Shown here piece after piece: positions 50,266-57,516 of a stretch of DNA of 64,000 nucleotides (position 1 is the stretch's first letter; each line of letters opens with the position of its first letter). Source of the stretch: Microbacterium oryzae (lineage in GTDB: Bacteria; Actinomycetota; Actinomycetes; Actinomycetales; Microbacteriaceae); assembly GCF_009735645.1 (NCBI RefSeq), contig NZ_CP032550.1, positions 2,108,001 through 2,172,000 of the forward strand. Direction: 5' to 3'. The notes beneath the pieces are model-generated. The model ran no database searches and was not told the DNA's origin. It saw only the letters and a program-made list of their open reading frames with translations. Made by a program: the position numbers and the translations under genes.

Positions 50266-51648
50266 GTGACCGCATTCCCCATCCAGCCCCTGAGCCCGCT
50301 CGACGGCCGCTACCAGCCCGTCGTGTCTCCGCTCGGCGACTACCTCTCGGAGGCCGGCCTCAACCGCGCCCGCGTCGAGGTCGAGGTCGAGTGGATCATC
50401 GCCCTCACCGACAACTCGCTCTTCGGCACGTCCGCCCTGTCGGAGGACGACAAGGCCCGCCTGCGCGCGCTGTACCTCACCTTCGGGCAGGCCGAGATCG
50501 ACTGGCTCGCCGAGCGCGAGGCCGTGACCCGCCACGACGTGAAGGCCGTGGAGTACCTCGTCCGCGACCGGCTCTCGCAGCTCGGCCTCGACGACATCGC
50601 CGAGCTCACCCACTTCGGCTGCACGAGCGAGGACATCAACTCCCTCTCCTACGCGCTCACCGTCAAGCGCGCGGTCACCGGAGTCTGGCTGCCCGCGCTG
50701 CGCGCCGTGGTGGAGCGCCTCCGCGCGCTCGCCCTCGAGCACGCCGACGCCGCGATGCTCTCGCGCACCCACGGCCAGCCCGCGACGCCGACGACCATGG
50801 GCAAGGAGCTCGGCGTGTTCGTCTGGCGCCTCGAGCGCGTCATCGGCCAGCTCGAGAGCACCGAGTACCTCGGCAAGTTCTCGGGCGCCACCGGTACCTG
50901 GTCCGCGCACCTCGCCGCCGCCCCCGTCGTGGCGTGGCCGAACATCGCGCGCGCCTTCGTCGAGTCGCTGGGCCTGACCTTCAACCCGGTCACGACGCAG
51001 ATCGAGTCGCACGACTGGCAGGTGGAGCTGTACGACCGCGCTCGCCACGCGGGCGGCATCCTCCACAACCTCGCGAGCGACATCTGGACGTACATCTCGA
51101 TGGGGTACTTCGCGCAGATCCCCGTCGCGGGCGCCACGGGCTCCTCGACCATGCCGCACAAGATCAACCCCATCCGCTTCGAGAACGCGGAGGCGAACCT
51201 CGAGATCGCCGGCGGCCTGTTCACGACCCTCGCCCAGACGCTCGTCACCTCGCGCCTCCAGCGCGACCTCACCGACTCGACCACGCAGCGCAACATCGGC
51301 GTCGCCTTCGGGCACTCGCTGCTCGCGCTGGACAACCTCCGCCGCGGCCTCGGCGAGATCTCGCTCTCGCGCGACGTGCTCCTCGCCGACCTCGACGTCA
51401 ACTGGGAGGTCCTCGGCGAGGCCATCCAGACCGTCGTCCGCGCGGAGGTCGTCGCGGGCCGCTCGCAGATCACCGACCCCTATGCGCTGCTGAAGGAGCT
51501 CACGCGCGGCCGCCGGGTCGGCGCCGCCGAGCTCGCCGAGTTCGTGCAGGGCCTCGACATCGGCGACGAGGCGAAGGAGCGCCTGCTGGCGCTGACGCCC
51601 GCGACCTACACGGGCCTGGCGGAGCGGCTCACGCGCACCTACCTCTGA
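50266..51648 (+). CDS. purB: adenylosuccinate lyase
   Basis: 460 residues, fumarase/aspartase superfamily, long PurB form (E. coli type). It cleaves adenylosuccinate to AMP and SAICAR to AICAR, releasing fumarate. Landmarks: PLSPLDGRYQPVVSPLGDYLSEAGLNRARVEVEVEWI at the start, HFGCTSEDINSLSYAL, LSRTHGQPATPTTMGKEL (catalytic His), and the signature loop GSSTMPHKINPIRFENAEANLEIAG. GGAGG precedes the GTG by 6-7 nt. It stands alone with a long leader. Confidence 0.96.
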   Translation: MTAFPIQPLSPLDGRYQPVVSPLGDYLSEAGLNRARVEVEVEWIIALTDNSLFGTSALSEDDKARLRALYLTFGQAEIDWLAEREAVTRHDVKAVEYLVRDRLSQLGLDDIAELTHFGCTSEDINSLSYALTVKRAVTGVWLPALRAVVERLRALALEHADAAMLSRTHGQPATPTTMGKELGVFVWRLERVIGQLESTEYLGKFSGATGTWSAHLAAAPVVAWPNIARAFVESLGLTFNPVTTQIESHDWQVELYDRARHAGGILHNLASDIWTYISMGYFAQIPVAGATGSSTMPHKINPIRFENAEANLEIAGGLFTTLAQTLVTSRLQRDLTDSTTQRNIGVAFGHSLLALDNLRRGLGEISLSRDVLLADLDVNWEVLGEAIQTVVRAEVVAGRSQITDPYALLKELTRGRRVGAAELAEFVQGLDIGDEAKERLLALTPATYTGLAERLTRTYL

Positions 51649-51652
51649 GGCC

Positions 51653-52114
51653 TCAGGTGCGGCCGAGCCGGGCTCCGACGGGAACGTCGGGGCCCGGCTC
51701 CGTCCACCCCATGCCGCGGCGCGTGCCCGCGACGATGTCGGCCACGTTCGCCCGGAAGTTCGGGCAGGTGGAGATGTCGTGCGCGCGACACTCCAGCGCG
51801 TGTCGCGCCATCGCCCGCGCGCGCTCGAGCGCCGCGATCCGCTCGTCGATGTCCGACAGCTGCCCCTCCAGCACCTCCCGGCGCCCCGCGGTGCCCGCGT
51901 CGAGGAGCGCGCGGATCTGGTCGAGCCCCATCCCCGCCATCCGGCTCGCGAGGATCACCGCGACCCGGTAGGCGTCGGCCTCGCCGTACCGCCGACGACC
52001 CGCGCCGTCGCGGTCGGGCTCCAGCAGCCCGCGATCCTCCCAGTGCCGCAGGACGTGAGTCGCGAGGCCGAACCGCTCCGCCATCTCGCCGATGCTCCAC
52101 GCGCTTGACTTCAT
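51653..52114 (-). CDS. MerR-family regulator
   Basis: 153 residues. The winged helix-turn-helix reads SIGEMAERFGLATHVLRHWEDRGLLEPDRDGAGRRRYGEADAYRVAVI, then the dimerisation coiled coil (DQIRALLDAGTAGRREVLEGQLSDIDERIAALERARAMARHALE) and a short Cys/His end CRAHDISTCPNF. The two cysteines could form a disulfide or bind metal, suiting redox sensing. It is divergent from a CPFC-type flavoprotein gene; the perfect palindrome between them covers its own start codon, so tight autoregulation is likely. Confidence 0.88.
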   Translation of the reverse strand: MKSSAWSIGEMAERFGLATHVLRHWEDRGLLEPDRDGAGRRRYGEADAYRVAVILASRMAGMGLDQIRALLDAGTAGRREVLEGQLSDIDERIAALERARAMARHALECRAHDISTCPNFRANVADIVAGTRRGMGWTEPGPDVPVGARLGRT

Positions 52115-52129
52115 GTGGACATGAAGTCA
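52106..52129. promoter_or_regulatory. MerR-type operator, perfect 11-2-11 palindrome
   Basis: Arms TGACTTCATGT and ACATGAAGTCA around GG. TTGACT (52105-52110) at its left edge can act as -35 of the flavoprotein gene, leaving the dyad in the spacer as MerR regulators require. The merR ATG itself (52114-52112) lies inside the dyad. Confidence 0.75.
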
Positions 52130-52173
52130 CACACTGGCTCCCGACGCAACTCGCGCATCGAGAAGGAGCCCCC

Positions 52174-53070
52174 ATGAACGACGTCGCCATCCTCGGCGGA
52201 GGCCCCGCCGGCCTCCAGTCCGCCCTCACCCTCGGCCGCATGCACCGGTCCACGGTGCTCATCGACTCCGGCGCCTACCGCAACGCCGCCACGAGCGCCA
52301 TGCACAACCTCGTGACGAACGACGGCCGCGCCCCCGCCGACTTCCGCGAGGTCGCCCGCCACGAGATCGAGGAGTACGCCTCGGTGACCTCGCTGACGGG
52401 GAGCGTGACGTCGATCGCGGGGACCCCGGGCGCCTTCGCGCTCGCCCTCGCCGACGGCTCGCAGATCGAGGCCCGACGCGTGATCCTCGCGACCGGCGTC
52501 GCCGACGCGCTCCCGGCCATCCCCGGCCTCGCCGAGATCTTCGGCGACGTCGTCGCCCACTGCCCGTTCTGCCATGGCCACGAGTTCGCCGGCCGGCGCG
52601 TGGGCATCCTCGGCGCCGGGGAGCACGCCGCGCGCCTGGCGGTCATGCTCGCGCCCATCGCGAGCGAGGTGGTCGTGCTGCCCGGCGACGCGGCCGCGCC
52701 CGACGCTCTCGCGCGCACCGGCGCGCTCGCCCTCCCCGGTGACATCGCCCGCGTCGCCGAGATCGCCGACGGCGTCGAGGTGACCTTCGCGGATGGCCGG
52801 AGCGAGCGCTTCGCGGGGCTGTTCACGTCGACCGCATGGCGGCAGGCCGCCCCCTTCGCCGACGACCTGGGCCTCGCCGTGAGCGAGAGCGGCGGCGTGC
52901 TCGTCGACGGCTTCGGGCGCACGAGCGCGGCCGGGATCTACGCCGCGGGCGACATCGCGCAGCCTCCCGGCCTGCCCGCCCCGCTGCACTCGGTGGCGAT
53001 GGCCATCTCGACCGGCATGCTCGCCGCCGCCGCGTGCGTGCAGGACGAGGTCACGGCGGTGCGGGGATAG
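52174..53070 (+). CDS. thioredoxin-reductase-like flavoprotein with CPFC redox pair
   Basis: 298 residues. FAD-binding motif VAILGGGPAGLQSALTLGR, the redox-active CPFC in VVAHCPFCHGHEF (thioredoxin reductases have CAxC), a second Rossmann motif GILGAGEHAARLAVML and the C-terminal FAD motif GIYAAGDIA. It belongs to the family of small NAD(P)/FAD oxidoreductases paired with MerR regulators in actinobacteria; substrate (a low-molecular-weight thiol or dithiol protein) unknown. GAAGGAG precedes the ATG by 6 nt. Confidence 0.88.
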   Translation: MNDVAILGGGPAGLQSALTLGRMHRSTVLIDSGAYRNAATSAMHNLVTNDGRAPADFREVARHEIEEYASVTSLTGSVTSIAGTPGAFALALADGSQIEARRVILATGVADALPAIPGLAEIFGDVVAHCPFCHGHEFAGRRVGILGAGEHAARLAVMLAPIASEVVVLPGDAAAPDALARTGALALPGDIARVAEIADGVEVTFADGRSERFAGLFTSTAWRQAAPFADDLGLAVSESGGVLVDGFGRTSAAGIYAAGDIAQPPGLPAPLHSVAMAISTGMLAAAACVQDEVTAVRG

Positions 53071-53373
53071 CTACCGCTTGCCGGCGTCGTCCTCGTCGTC
53101 GGGCAGGAGGATCGGACGGTCGATGGTCTTCGTCACATCGGCGGGGTCCACGACGAGCAGGAGCATCGCGACGAACAGCAGCACGACGATGAAGACGATG
53201 CCGGCGATGATCGCGGCCACCGTCCAGGCCTGCGCGATGACCTCGGCGGGCTGCTGCGTGAACGCGCCCATCGACATGGCGCCCACGAGCAGCGCGAACA
53301 CCGCGGAGCCGAAGGCGATCGCGAGGAGCTGGACGGGACGCATGAGCGCGCGCCTGGTGGGTTTGTCGGTCAC
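53071..53373 (-). CDS. 100-residue membrane protein
   Basis: Two hydrophobic segments (LLAIAFGSAVFALLVGAM and WTVAAIIAGIVFIVVLLFVAMLLLVV) and an acidic tail (DDEDDAGKR). I do not recognise the family. Its start overlaps the stop of the upstream gene (4 nt), so the two membrane proteins are translated together. Its stop abuts the convergent flavoprotein gene with no gap. Confidence 0.7.
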   Translation of the reverse strand: MTDKPTRRALMRPVQLLAIAFGSAVFALLVGAMSMGAFTQQPAEVIAQAWTVAAIIAGIVFIVVLLFVAMLLLVVDPADVTKTIDRPILLPDDEDDAGKR

Positions 53374-54029
53374 GGACGGTCCTCCGGGGTGCGGGCTTCG
53401 GGCCCGCTGGTCGATGCTGCGGTCGTCGGCTCGAGCTCCGACGAGGCCGGCGAGAGGCCGGCGATGGCGAGGAACACGGCGACGATGGCCGCGTACCCGC
53501 CGAACAGGCCGACGGCGATGATCTCGCCGGTGAGGGTGAAGGTGCGCCCGGCGTCCTCGATGAAGTAGTCCAGCGCGTAGCCCGAGGGCACGAGGAGCGT
53601 GGCCACGCCGATGACGAGCGTGAGCACGCCGATCGTGAGGGTGTCGCGCGCCACGACGCGGTCGCCGTGCCGCCGCTCGAACACGCCCATGCCGGTCTCC
53701 AGCGCGCCGGCGATCACGGCCCAGATCGGGATCACGGCGAAGTAGAGGGCCGCGCCGCGCGCACCCGTGATGCCCGCGGCCATCCCCGCGAAGACGTACG
53801 CCAGCGCGAGGAGGGTCGGCACGGTGCGGTGCCCGGCGCGCGTCACCATCCAGGCGCCGAGGCCCAGGACGACGCCGGTGGCGATGGCCCAGCCGCTGAA
53901 CACCGACAGCCCGACGGATGCCGAGTGGTCGGGCGAGAAGGTCACCATGAGCGCGGCGAACGCGGCCAGGAGCGCGCGGAGCAGCTGGACATGGCGAGTG
54001 CTCGGTGCGAACGGCTTGCGTGCGGGCAT
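53370..54029 (-). CDS. HdeD/DUF308-like membrane protein, six to seven spans
   Basis: 219 residues: hydrophobic segments LLRALLAAFAALMVTF, LSVFSGWAIATGVVLGLGAWMV, LLALAYVFAGMAAGIT, LYFAVIPIWAVIAGALETG, TLTIGVLTLVIGVATLLVP and IIAVGLFGGYAAIVAVFLAIAGL alternate with short loops in an HdeD-like pattern. C-terminal tail low-complexity (Ser/Thr/Glu). Database labels such as 'acyl-CoA synthetase' for such proteins would not be supported by the sequence. Function unknown. Confidence 0.7.
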   Translation of the reverse strand: MPARKPFAPSTRHVQLLRALLAAFAALMVTFSPDHSASVGLSVFSGWAIATGVVLGLGAWMVTRAGHRTVPTLLALAYVFAGMAAGITGARGAALYFAVIPIWAVIAGALETGMGVFERRHGDRVVARDTLTIGVLTLVIGVATLLVPSGYALDYFIEDAGRTFTLTGEIIAVGLFGGYAAIVAVFLAIAGLSPASSELEPTTAASTSGPEARTPEDRP

Positions 54030-54120
54030 GGCAGGACCTCGTGCGTGCGAAGGGACACCCCCAGTCTAGAGAACGCGGCCCTGTGAGGGTCCCCCGTCAC
54101 GGGCTCCCGCCCGATCGCGA

Positions 54121-54126
54121 GAGAAT
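54121..54126 (+). promoter_or_regulatory. leaderless -10 (GAGAAT) of purU
   Basis: GAGAAT ends 6 nt before the ATG at 54133. Confidence 0.5.
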
Positions 54127-54132
54127 GGGGCC

Positions 54133-55008
54133 ATGACGCCCCAGAGGGAAGACCTGATCGATCACGCCTGCCTCATCGTCGACGGACCCGACCAGTCGGG
54201 AGTCGTCGCCGCGATCGCCGCGCTCATCGCGCGCAACCAGGGCAACATCGTCTCCCTCGACCAGCACTCCACCGACCCCTCCGGCGGGCGCTTCTTCCAG
54301 CGGGTGGTCTTCCACCGCGCGAACTTCGCCGTCGTGAAGGACGAGATCGAGGCGGACCTCGCCGCCACGCTCGAGCCGTTCGGCATGAGCTGGACCCTCG
54401 CCGACCTGTCGATCCCCAAGCGGATGGCCATCCTCGCCTCCAAGGACGACCACTGCCTGCTCGATCTGCTGTGGCGGCACCGCCGCGGGGAGCTGCCCGT
54501 GAGCATCCCGATGGTGATCGCCAACCACACCACCACCGCGGAGGACGTGCGCTCGTTCGGCGTGCCCTTCTTCCACGTGCCCTCGCAGGCCGGACCCGAC
54601 AAGTCGCAGTCCGAGGCCGAGATCGTGAGGCTGCTGAAGGGCAACGTCGACTTCGTCGTGCTCGCCCGGTACATGCAGATCCTCTCCAGCGACTTCCTCG
54701 CCCAGGTGGGTGTGCCCGTGATCAACATCCACCACTCCTTCCTGCCCGCATTCATCGGCGCGAACCCGTACCGCAAGGCGAAGGAGCGCGGCGTGAAGCT
54801 CATCGGCGCCACCAGCCACTACGTGACCGAGGACCTCGACGAGGGCCCGATCATCGAGCAGGACGTGGTGCGCGTCACGCACGCGGACTCGGCCGACGAC
54901 CTGCGCCGCCGCGGCGCCGACGTCGAGCGCGCGGTGCTCTCCCGTGCGGTGCTGTGGCACGCGCAGGACCGTGTGCTGCGTCACGGGAACCACACGATCG
55001 TCTTCTGA
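54133..55008 (+). CDS. purU: formyltetrahydrofolate deformylase
   Basis: 291 residues. N-terminal ACT domain (ACLIVDGPDQSGVVAAIAALIARNQGNIVSLDQHSTD), then the formyltransferase-type catalytic domain: KRMAILASKDDHCLLDLLWR, VNIHHSFLPAFIGANPYRKAKERGVKLIGATSHYVTEDLDEGPIIEQD with the catalytic Asn-His-Asp set. It hydrolyses 10-formyl-THF to formate and THF, balancing one-carbon pools; the ACT domain usually senses glycine or methionine. It stands apart from the other C1 genes (hxlAB). Confidence 0.95.
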   Translation: MTPQREDLIDHACLIVDGPDQSGVVAAIAALIARNQGNIVSLDQHSTDPSGGRFFQRVVFHRANFAVVKDEIEADLAATLEPFGMSWTLADLSIPKRMAILASKDDHCLLDLLWRHRRGELPVSIPMVIANHTTTAEDVRSFGVPFFHVPSQAGPDKSQSEAEIVRLLKGNVDFVVLARYMQILSSDFLAQVGVPVINIHHSFLPAFIGANPYRKAKERGVKLIGATSHYVTEDLDEGPIIEQDVVRVTHADSADDLRRRGADVERAVLSRAVLWHAQDRVLRHGNHTIVF

Positions 55009-55042
55009 CGCGCGTAGCATCGAGCGCGATCGAAGGAGATCC

Positions 55043-55696
55043 ATGCGCGCCCTCATCGCCACCGGAACCGGCCGCTACGCCGACCCCTGGCACCCCTATG
55101 CGAAGACCAGTCCGCTCATCGCCGAGGTCCTGACCGAGGCCGGCTTCCACGTCGGCATCGATCACGACGTCGATCACGCGATGACGCGCCTCGAAGGCGT
55201 GGACCTCCTGGTCGTGAACGCCGGCGATCCGTGGCGCTCGGAGACGACCGAGCCCCTCGACCCCGCGTCGCTCGCCGGCTTCCGCACGGCGCTCGCGCGC
55301 GGCATCGGCGTGATCGGCGTGCACGCCGCGCTGTCGTCGCTGCGCGACTACCCCGACTGGCCGGTGGCCATCGGCGGGATGTGGGTGCCCAGCCTCTCGT
55401 GGCACCCGCCCCTCGACACCGTCCACGTCACCGGCGGCGCTCTGCCCGATGGCGCGCGCATCGACGACTTCGACGTCGTGGACGAGCGCTACTCGCGCCT
55501 GCAGGCGTTCGGCGAGCGGATGGTCGTGGCCGAGCACGAGACGGAGGGCGAGCGGATGCCCACCGCGTGGGTGCGCGAGCACGGCACCGCGCGCGTCGCC
55601 GTCGACGCGCTAGGGCACGACGAGCGGTCGTGGGCGTCGGATGGCCATCGCGCGCTGTTCACGCAGCTCGCGGGCTGGGTGACGAGCCGGGCGTGA
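55043..55696 (+). CDS. ThuA-domain (trehalose-utilisation-like) protein
   Basis: 217 residues with a class-I glutamine-amidotransferase-like fold of the ThuA family: ALIATGTGRYADPWHPYAKTSPLIAEVLTEAGFHVGID, VDLLVVNAGDPW, GIGVIGVHAALSSLRDYPDWPVAIGGMW and HETEGERMPTAWVREHGTARVAVDALGHDERSW (typical W/Y-G.GRVf..lGH region). Members are linked to disaccharide metabolism but biochemically unclear. GAAGGAG is 5 nt before the ATG; purU ends 34 bp upstream. Confidence 0.85.
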   Translation: MRALIATGTGRYADPWHPYAKTSPLIAEVLTEAGFHVGIDHDVDHAMTRLEGVDLLVVNAGDPWRSETTEPLDPASLAGFRTALARGIGVIGVHAALSSLRDYPDWPVAIGGMWVPSLSWHPPLDTVHVTGGALPDGARIDDFDVVDERYSRLQAFGERMVVAEHETEGERMPTAWVREHGTARVAVDALGHDERSWASDGHRALFTQLAGWVTSRA

Positions 55697-55706
55697 CGCG
55701 TGCGCT

Positions 55707-55746
55707 TGTCAAGACCGGGGGCCCGCTGCGCGCACGCCGCTAGCGT
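55707..55746 (+). promoter_or_regulatory. TGTCAAG box and leaderless -10 of the acyl-CoA ligase gene
   Basis: TGTCAAG (55707-55713) stands 34 bp before TAGCGT (55741-55746), which ends 6 nt before the ATG. This is the clearest case of the recurrent arrangement. Confidence 0.55.
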
Positions 55747-55752
55747 GGAGGC

Positions 55753-57450
55753 ATGACGTCTCCGTACGACTCCCGCCCCTGGCTCGCGGCGTACCAGCCC
55801 GATGTGCCGCATGAGATCGGCCCCGTGACCGAGACCCTCAGCGACATGATGGACGCGAGCGTCAAGGCGTACGGCCGGAAGACGGCGCTGGAGTTCTTCG
55901 GCGCGCAGACGACGTACGCCGAGCTCGGGGATCGGATCGCGCGCGCGGCCGAGGGCCTGCGGCGCATCGGCGTGGAGCGCGGCGACCGCGTGGCGCTGAT
56001 CCTGCCGAACTGCCCGCAGCACGTGGTGGCGTTCTACGCGCTGCTGCGCCTCGGCGCGATCGTCGTCGAGCACAACCCGCTCTACACGCCGCGGGAGCTG
56101 CGCCACCAGTTCGAGGATCACGGCGCGCGCTTCGCGATCGTGTGGGACAAGGTCCACGACACCGTGGCGGCGTTCCCCGAGGACCTGCGCGTGACGGGCA
56201 TCGTCAGCGTCGACATCACCCGGTCGCTGCCGCTCCCGCAGCGGATGGCCCTGCGCCTGCCGATCCGGAAGGCACGCGAGACGCGCGAGCGGCTCACGCA
56301 GCGGCCATCCGCCCGCCGCGTGCTCACGTGGGAGACCCTCGTCGACGGCCGCCGCCTCTCGCGGAAGACCCCACGGCCCGCGCTCGACGATGTCGCGCTG
56401 CTGCAGTACACCAGCGGCACGACCGGATCGCCCAAGGGCGCGATGCTCACGCACCGCAACCTGCGTGCGAACGCGCAGCAGGGTCAGGCGTGGGTTCCGG
56501 GGCTGCGGGAGGGCGAGGAGACGTTCTACGGGGTCCTGCCGCTCTTCCACGCGTACGGGATGACGCTCTGCCTGACGTTCGCGATGAGCATCGGGGCGAA
56601 GCTCGTGCTCTTCCCGACCTTCGACCCCGATCTCGTCGCCCGGGCGGCGCGGAAGAGCCCGCCGACGTTCCTCCCCGCGGTGCCGCCGATCTACGACCGG
56701 CTCGCGCGGGCCGCCCAGCAGGGCGCCATCGATCTGAGCTCGATCCGCTTCGCGATCTCCGGCGCCATGAGCCTGCCGACCTCGACCGTGCGGAAGTGGG
56801 AGTACGTCAGCGGCGGCCTCCTCGTCGAGGGCTACGGCATGACGGAGACCTCCCCGGTCGCGCTCGGCAACCCGATCGGCCCCAGCCGCCGTCCCGGCAC
56901 GGTGGGCGTGCCCTTCCCCAGCACCGACATCCGCGTCGTCGACCCCGAGGACCCCGACCGCGACCTGCCCCCGGGCGAGGCCGGCGAGCTGCTCATCCGC
57001 GGGCCGCAGGTGTTCTCCGGCTACTGGCAGCGCCCCGACGAGACCCACGCGGTGCTCCTCGACGACGGATGGCTGCGCACCGGCGACATCGCGACGGTCT
57101 CGGAGGACGGATTCGTCACGATCGTCGACCGACTGAAGGAGCTCATCATCACGGGCGGCTTCAACGTGTCGCCCAGCGAGGTCGAGGAGACGCTCGTCTC
57201 GCACCCGGACGTGGACGAGGCGGCGGTCGTCTCGCTGCCGCGCGCGGAGGGCGGCGAGTCGGTGGCCGCCGTCGTCGTGCTGCGGGCGGACGCCGAGCAG
57301 GAGGCCGAGGCGCTGCGCGACTTCTGCCGCACGCACCTCGCCGCCTACAAGGTGCCGCGTCGGATCGAGTTCGCGAACGAGCTGCCGCGGTCGCTCGTGG
57401 GCAAGGTGCTGCGCCGGGAAGTGCGCGAGCGCCTCATCGCGCAGGACTGA
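55753..57450 (+). CDS. long-chain fatty acid-CoA ligase
   Basis: 565 residues of the ANL adenylating superfamily (FadD-like). Motifs: YTSGTTGSPKGAMLTHRNL (P-loop), YGMTETSPVALGNPIG, GWLRTGDIATVSEDGFVTIVDRLKELIITGGFNVSPSEVEETL (hinge and C-terminal domain) and the catalytic Lys in LPRSLVGKVLRREV. It activates fatty acids to acyl-CoA via acyl-AMP. It is preceded by a TGTCAAG box like the CYP152-type P450, another fatty-acid enzyme. It is convergent with the BCCT gene with a shared terminator between. Confidence 0.92.
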   Translation: MTSPYDSRPWLAAYQPDVPHEIGPVTETLSDMMDASVKAYGRKTALEFFGAQTTYAELGDRIARAAEGLRRIGVERGDRVALILPNCPQHVVAFYALLRLGAIVVEHNPLYTPRELRHQFEDHGARFAIVWDKVHDTVAAFPEDLRVTGIVSVDITRSLPLPQRMALRLPIRKARETRERLTQRPSARRVLTWETLVDGRRLSRKTPRPALDDVALLQYTSGTTGSPKGAMLTHRNLRANAQQGQAWVPGLREGEETFYGVLPLFHAYGMTLCLTFAMSIGAKLVLFPTFDPDLVARAARKSPPTFLPAVPPIYDRLARAAQQGAIDLSSIRFAISGAMSLPTSTVRKWEYVSGGLLVEGYGMTETSPVALGNPIGPSRRPGTVGVPFPSTDIRVVDPEDPDRDLPPGEAGELLIRGPQVFSGYWQRPDETHAVLLDDGWLRTGDIATVSEDGFVTIVDRLKELIITGGFNVSPSEVEETLVSHPDVDEAAVVSLPRAEGGESVAAVVVLRADAEQEAEALRDFCRTHLAAYKVPRRIEFANELPRSLVGKVLRREVRERLIAQD

Positions 57451-57464
57451 CTACCAGCAGCATG

Positions 57465-57499
57465 ACGACGCCCCCGCCCCTGACGGGCGAGGGCGTCGT
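57465..57499. terminator. bidirectional terminator between the ligase and BCCT genes
   Basis: Arms ACGACGCCC-c-CGCCC and GGGCG-a-GGGCGTCGT pair with one mismatch around a 5-nt loop, midway between two convergent stops. Confidence 0.7.
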
Positions 57500-57516
57500 G
57501 GAACGGACAGAAGCGA

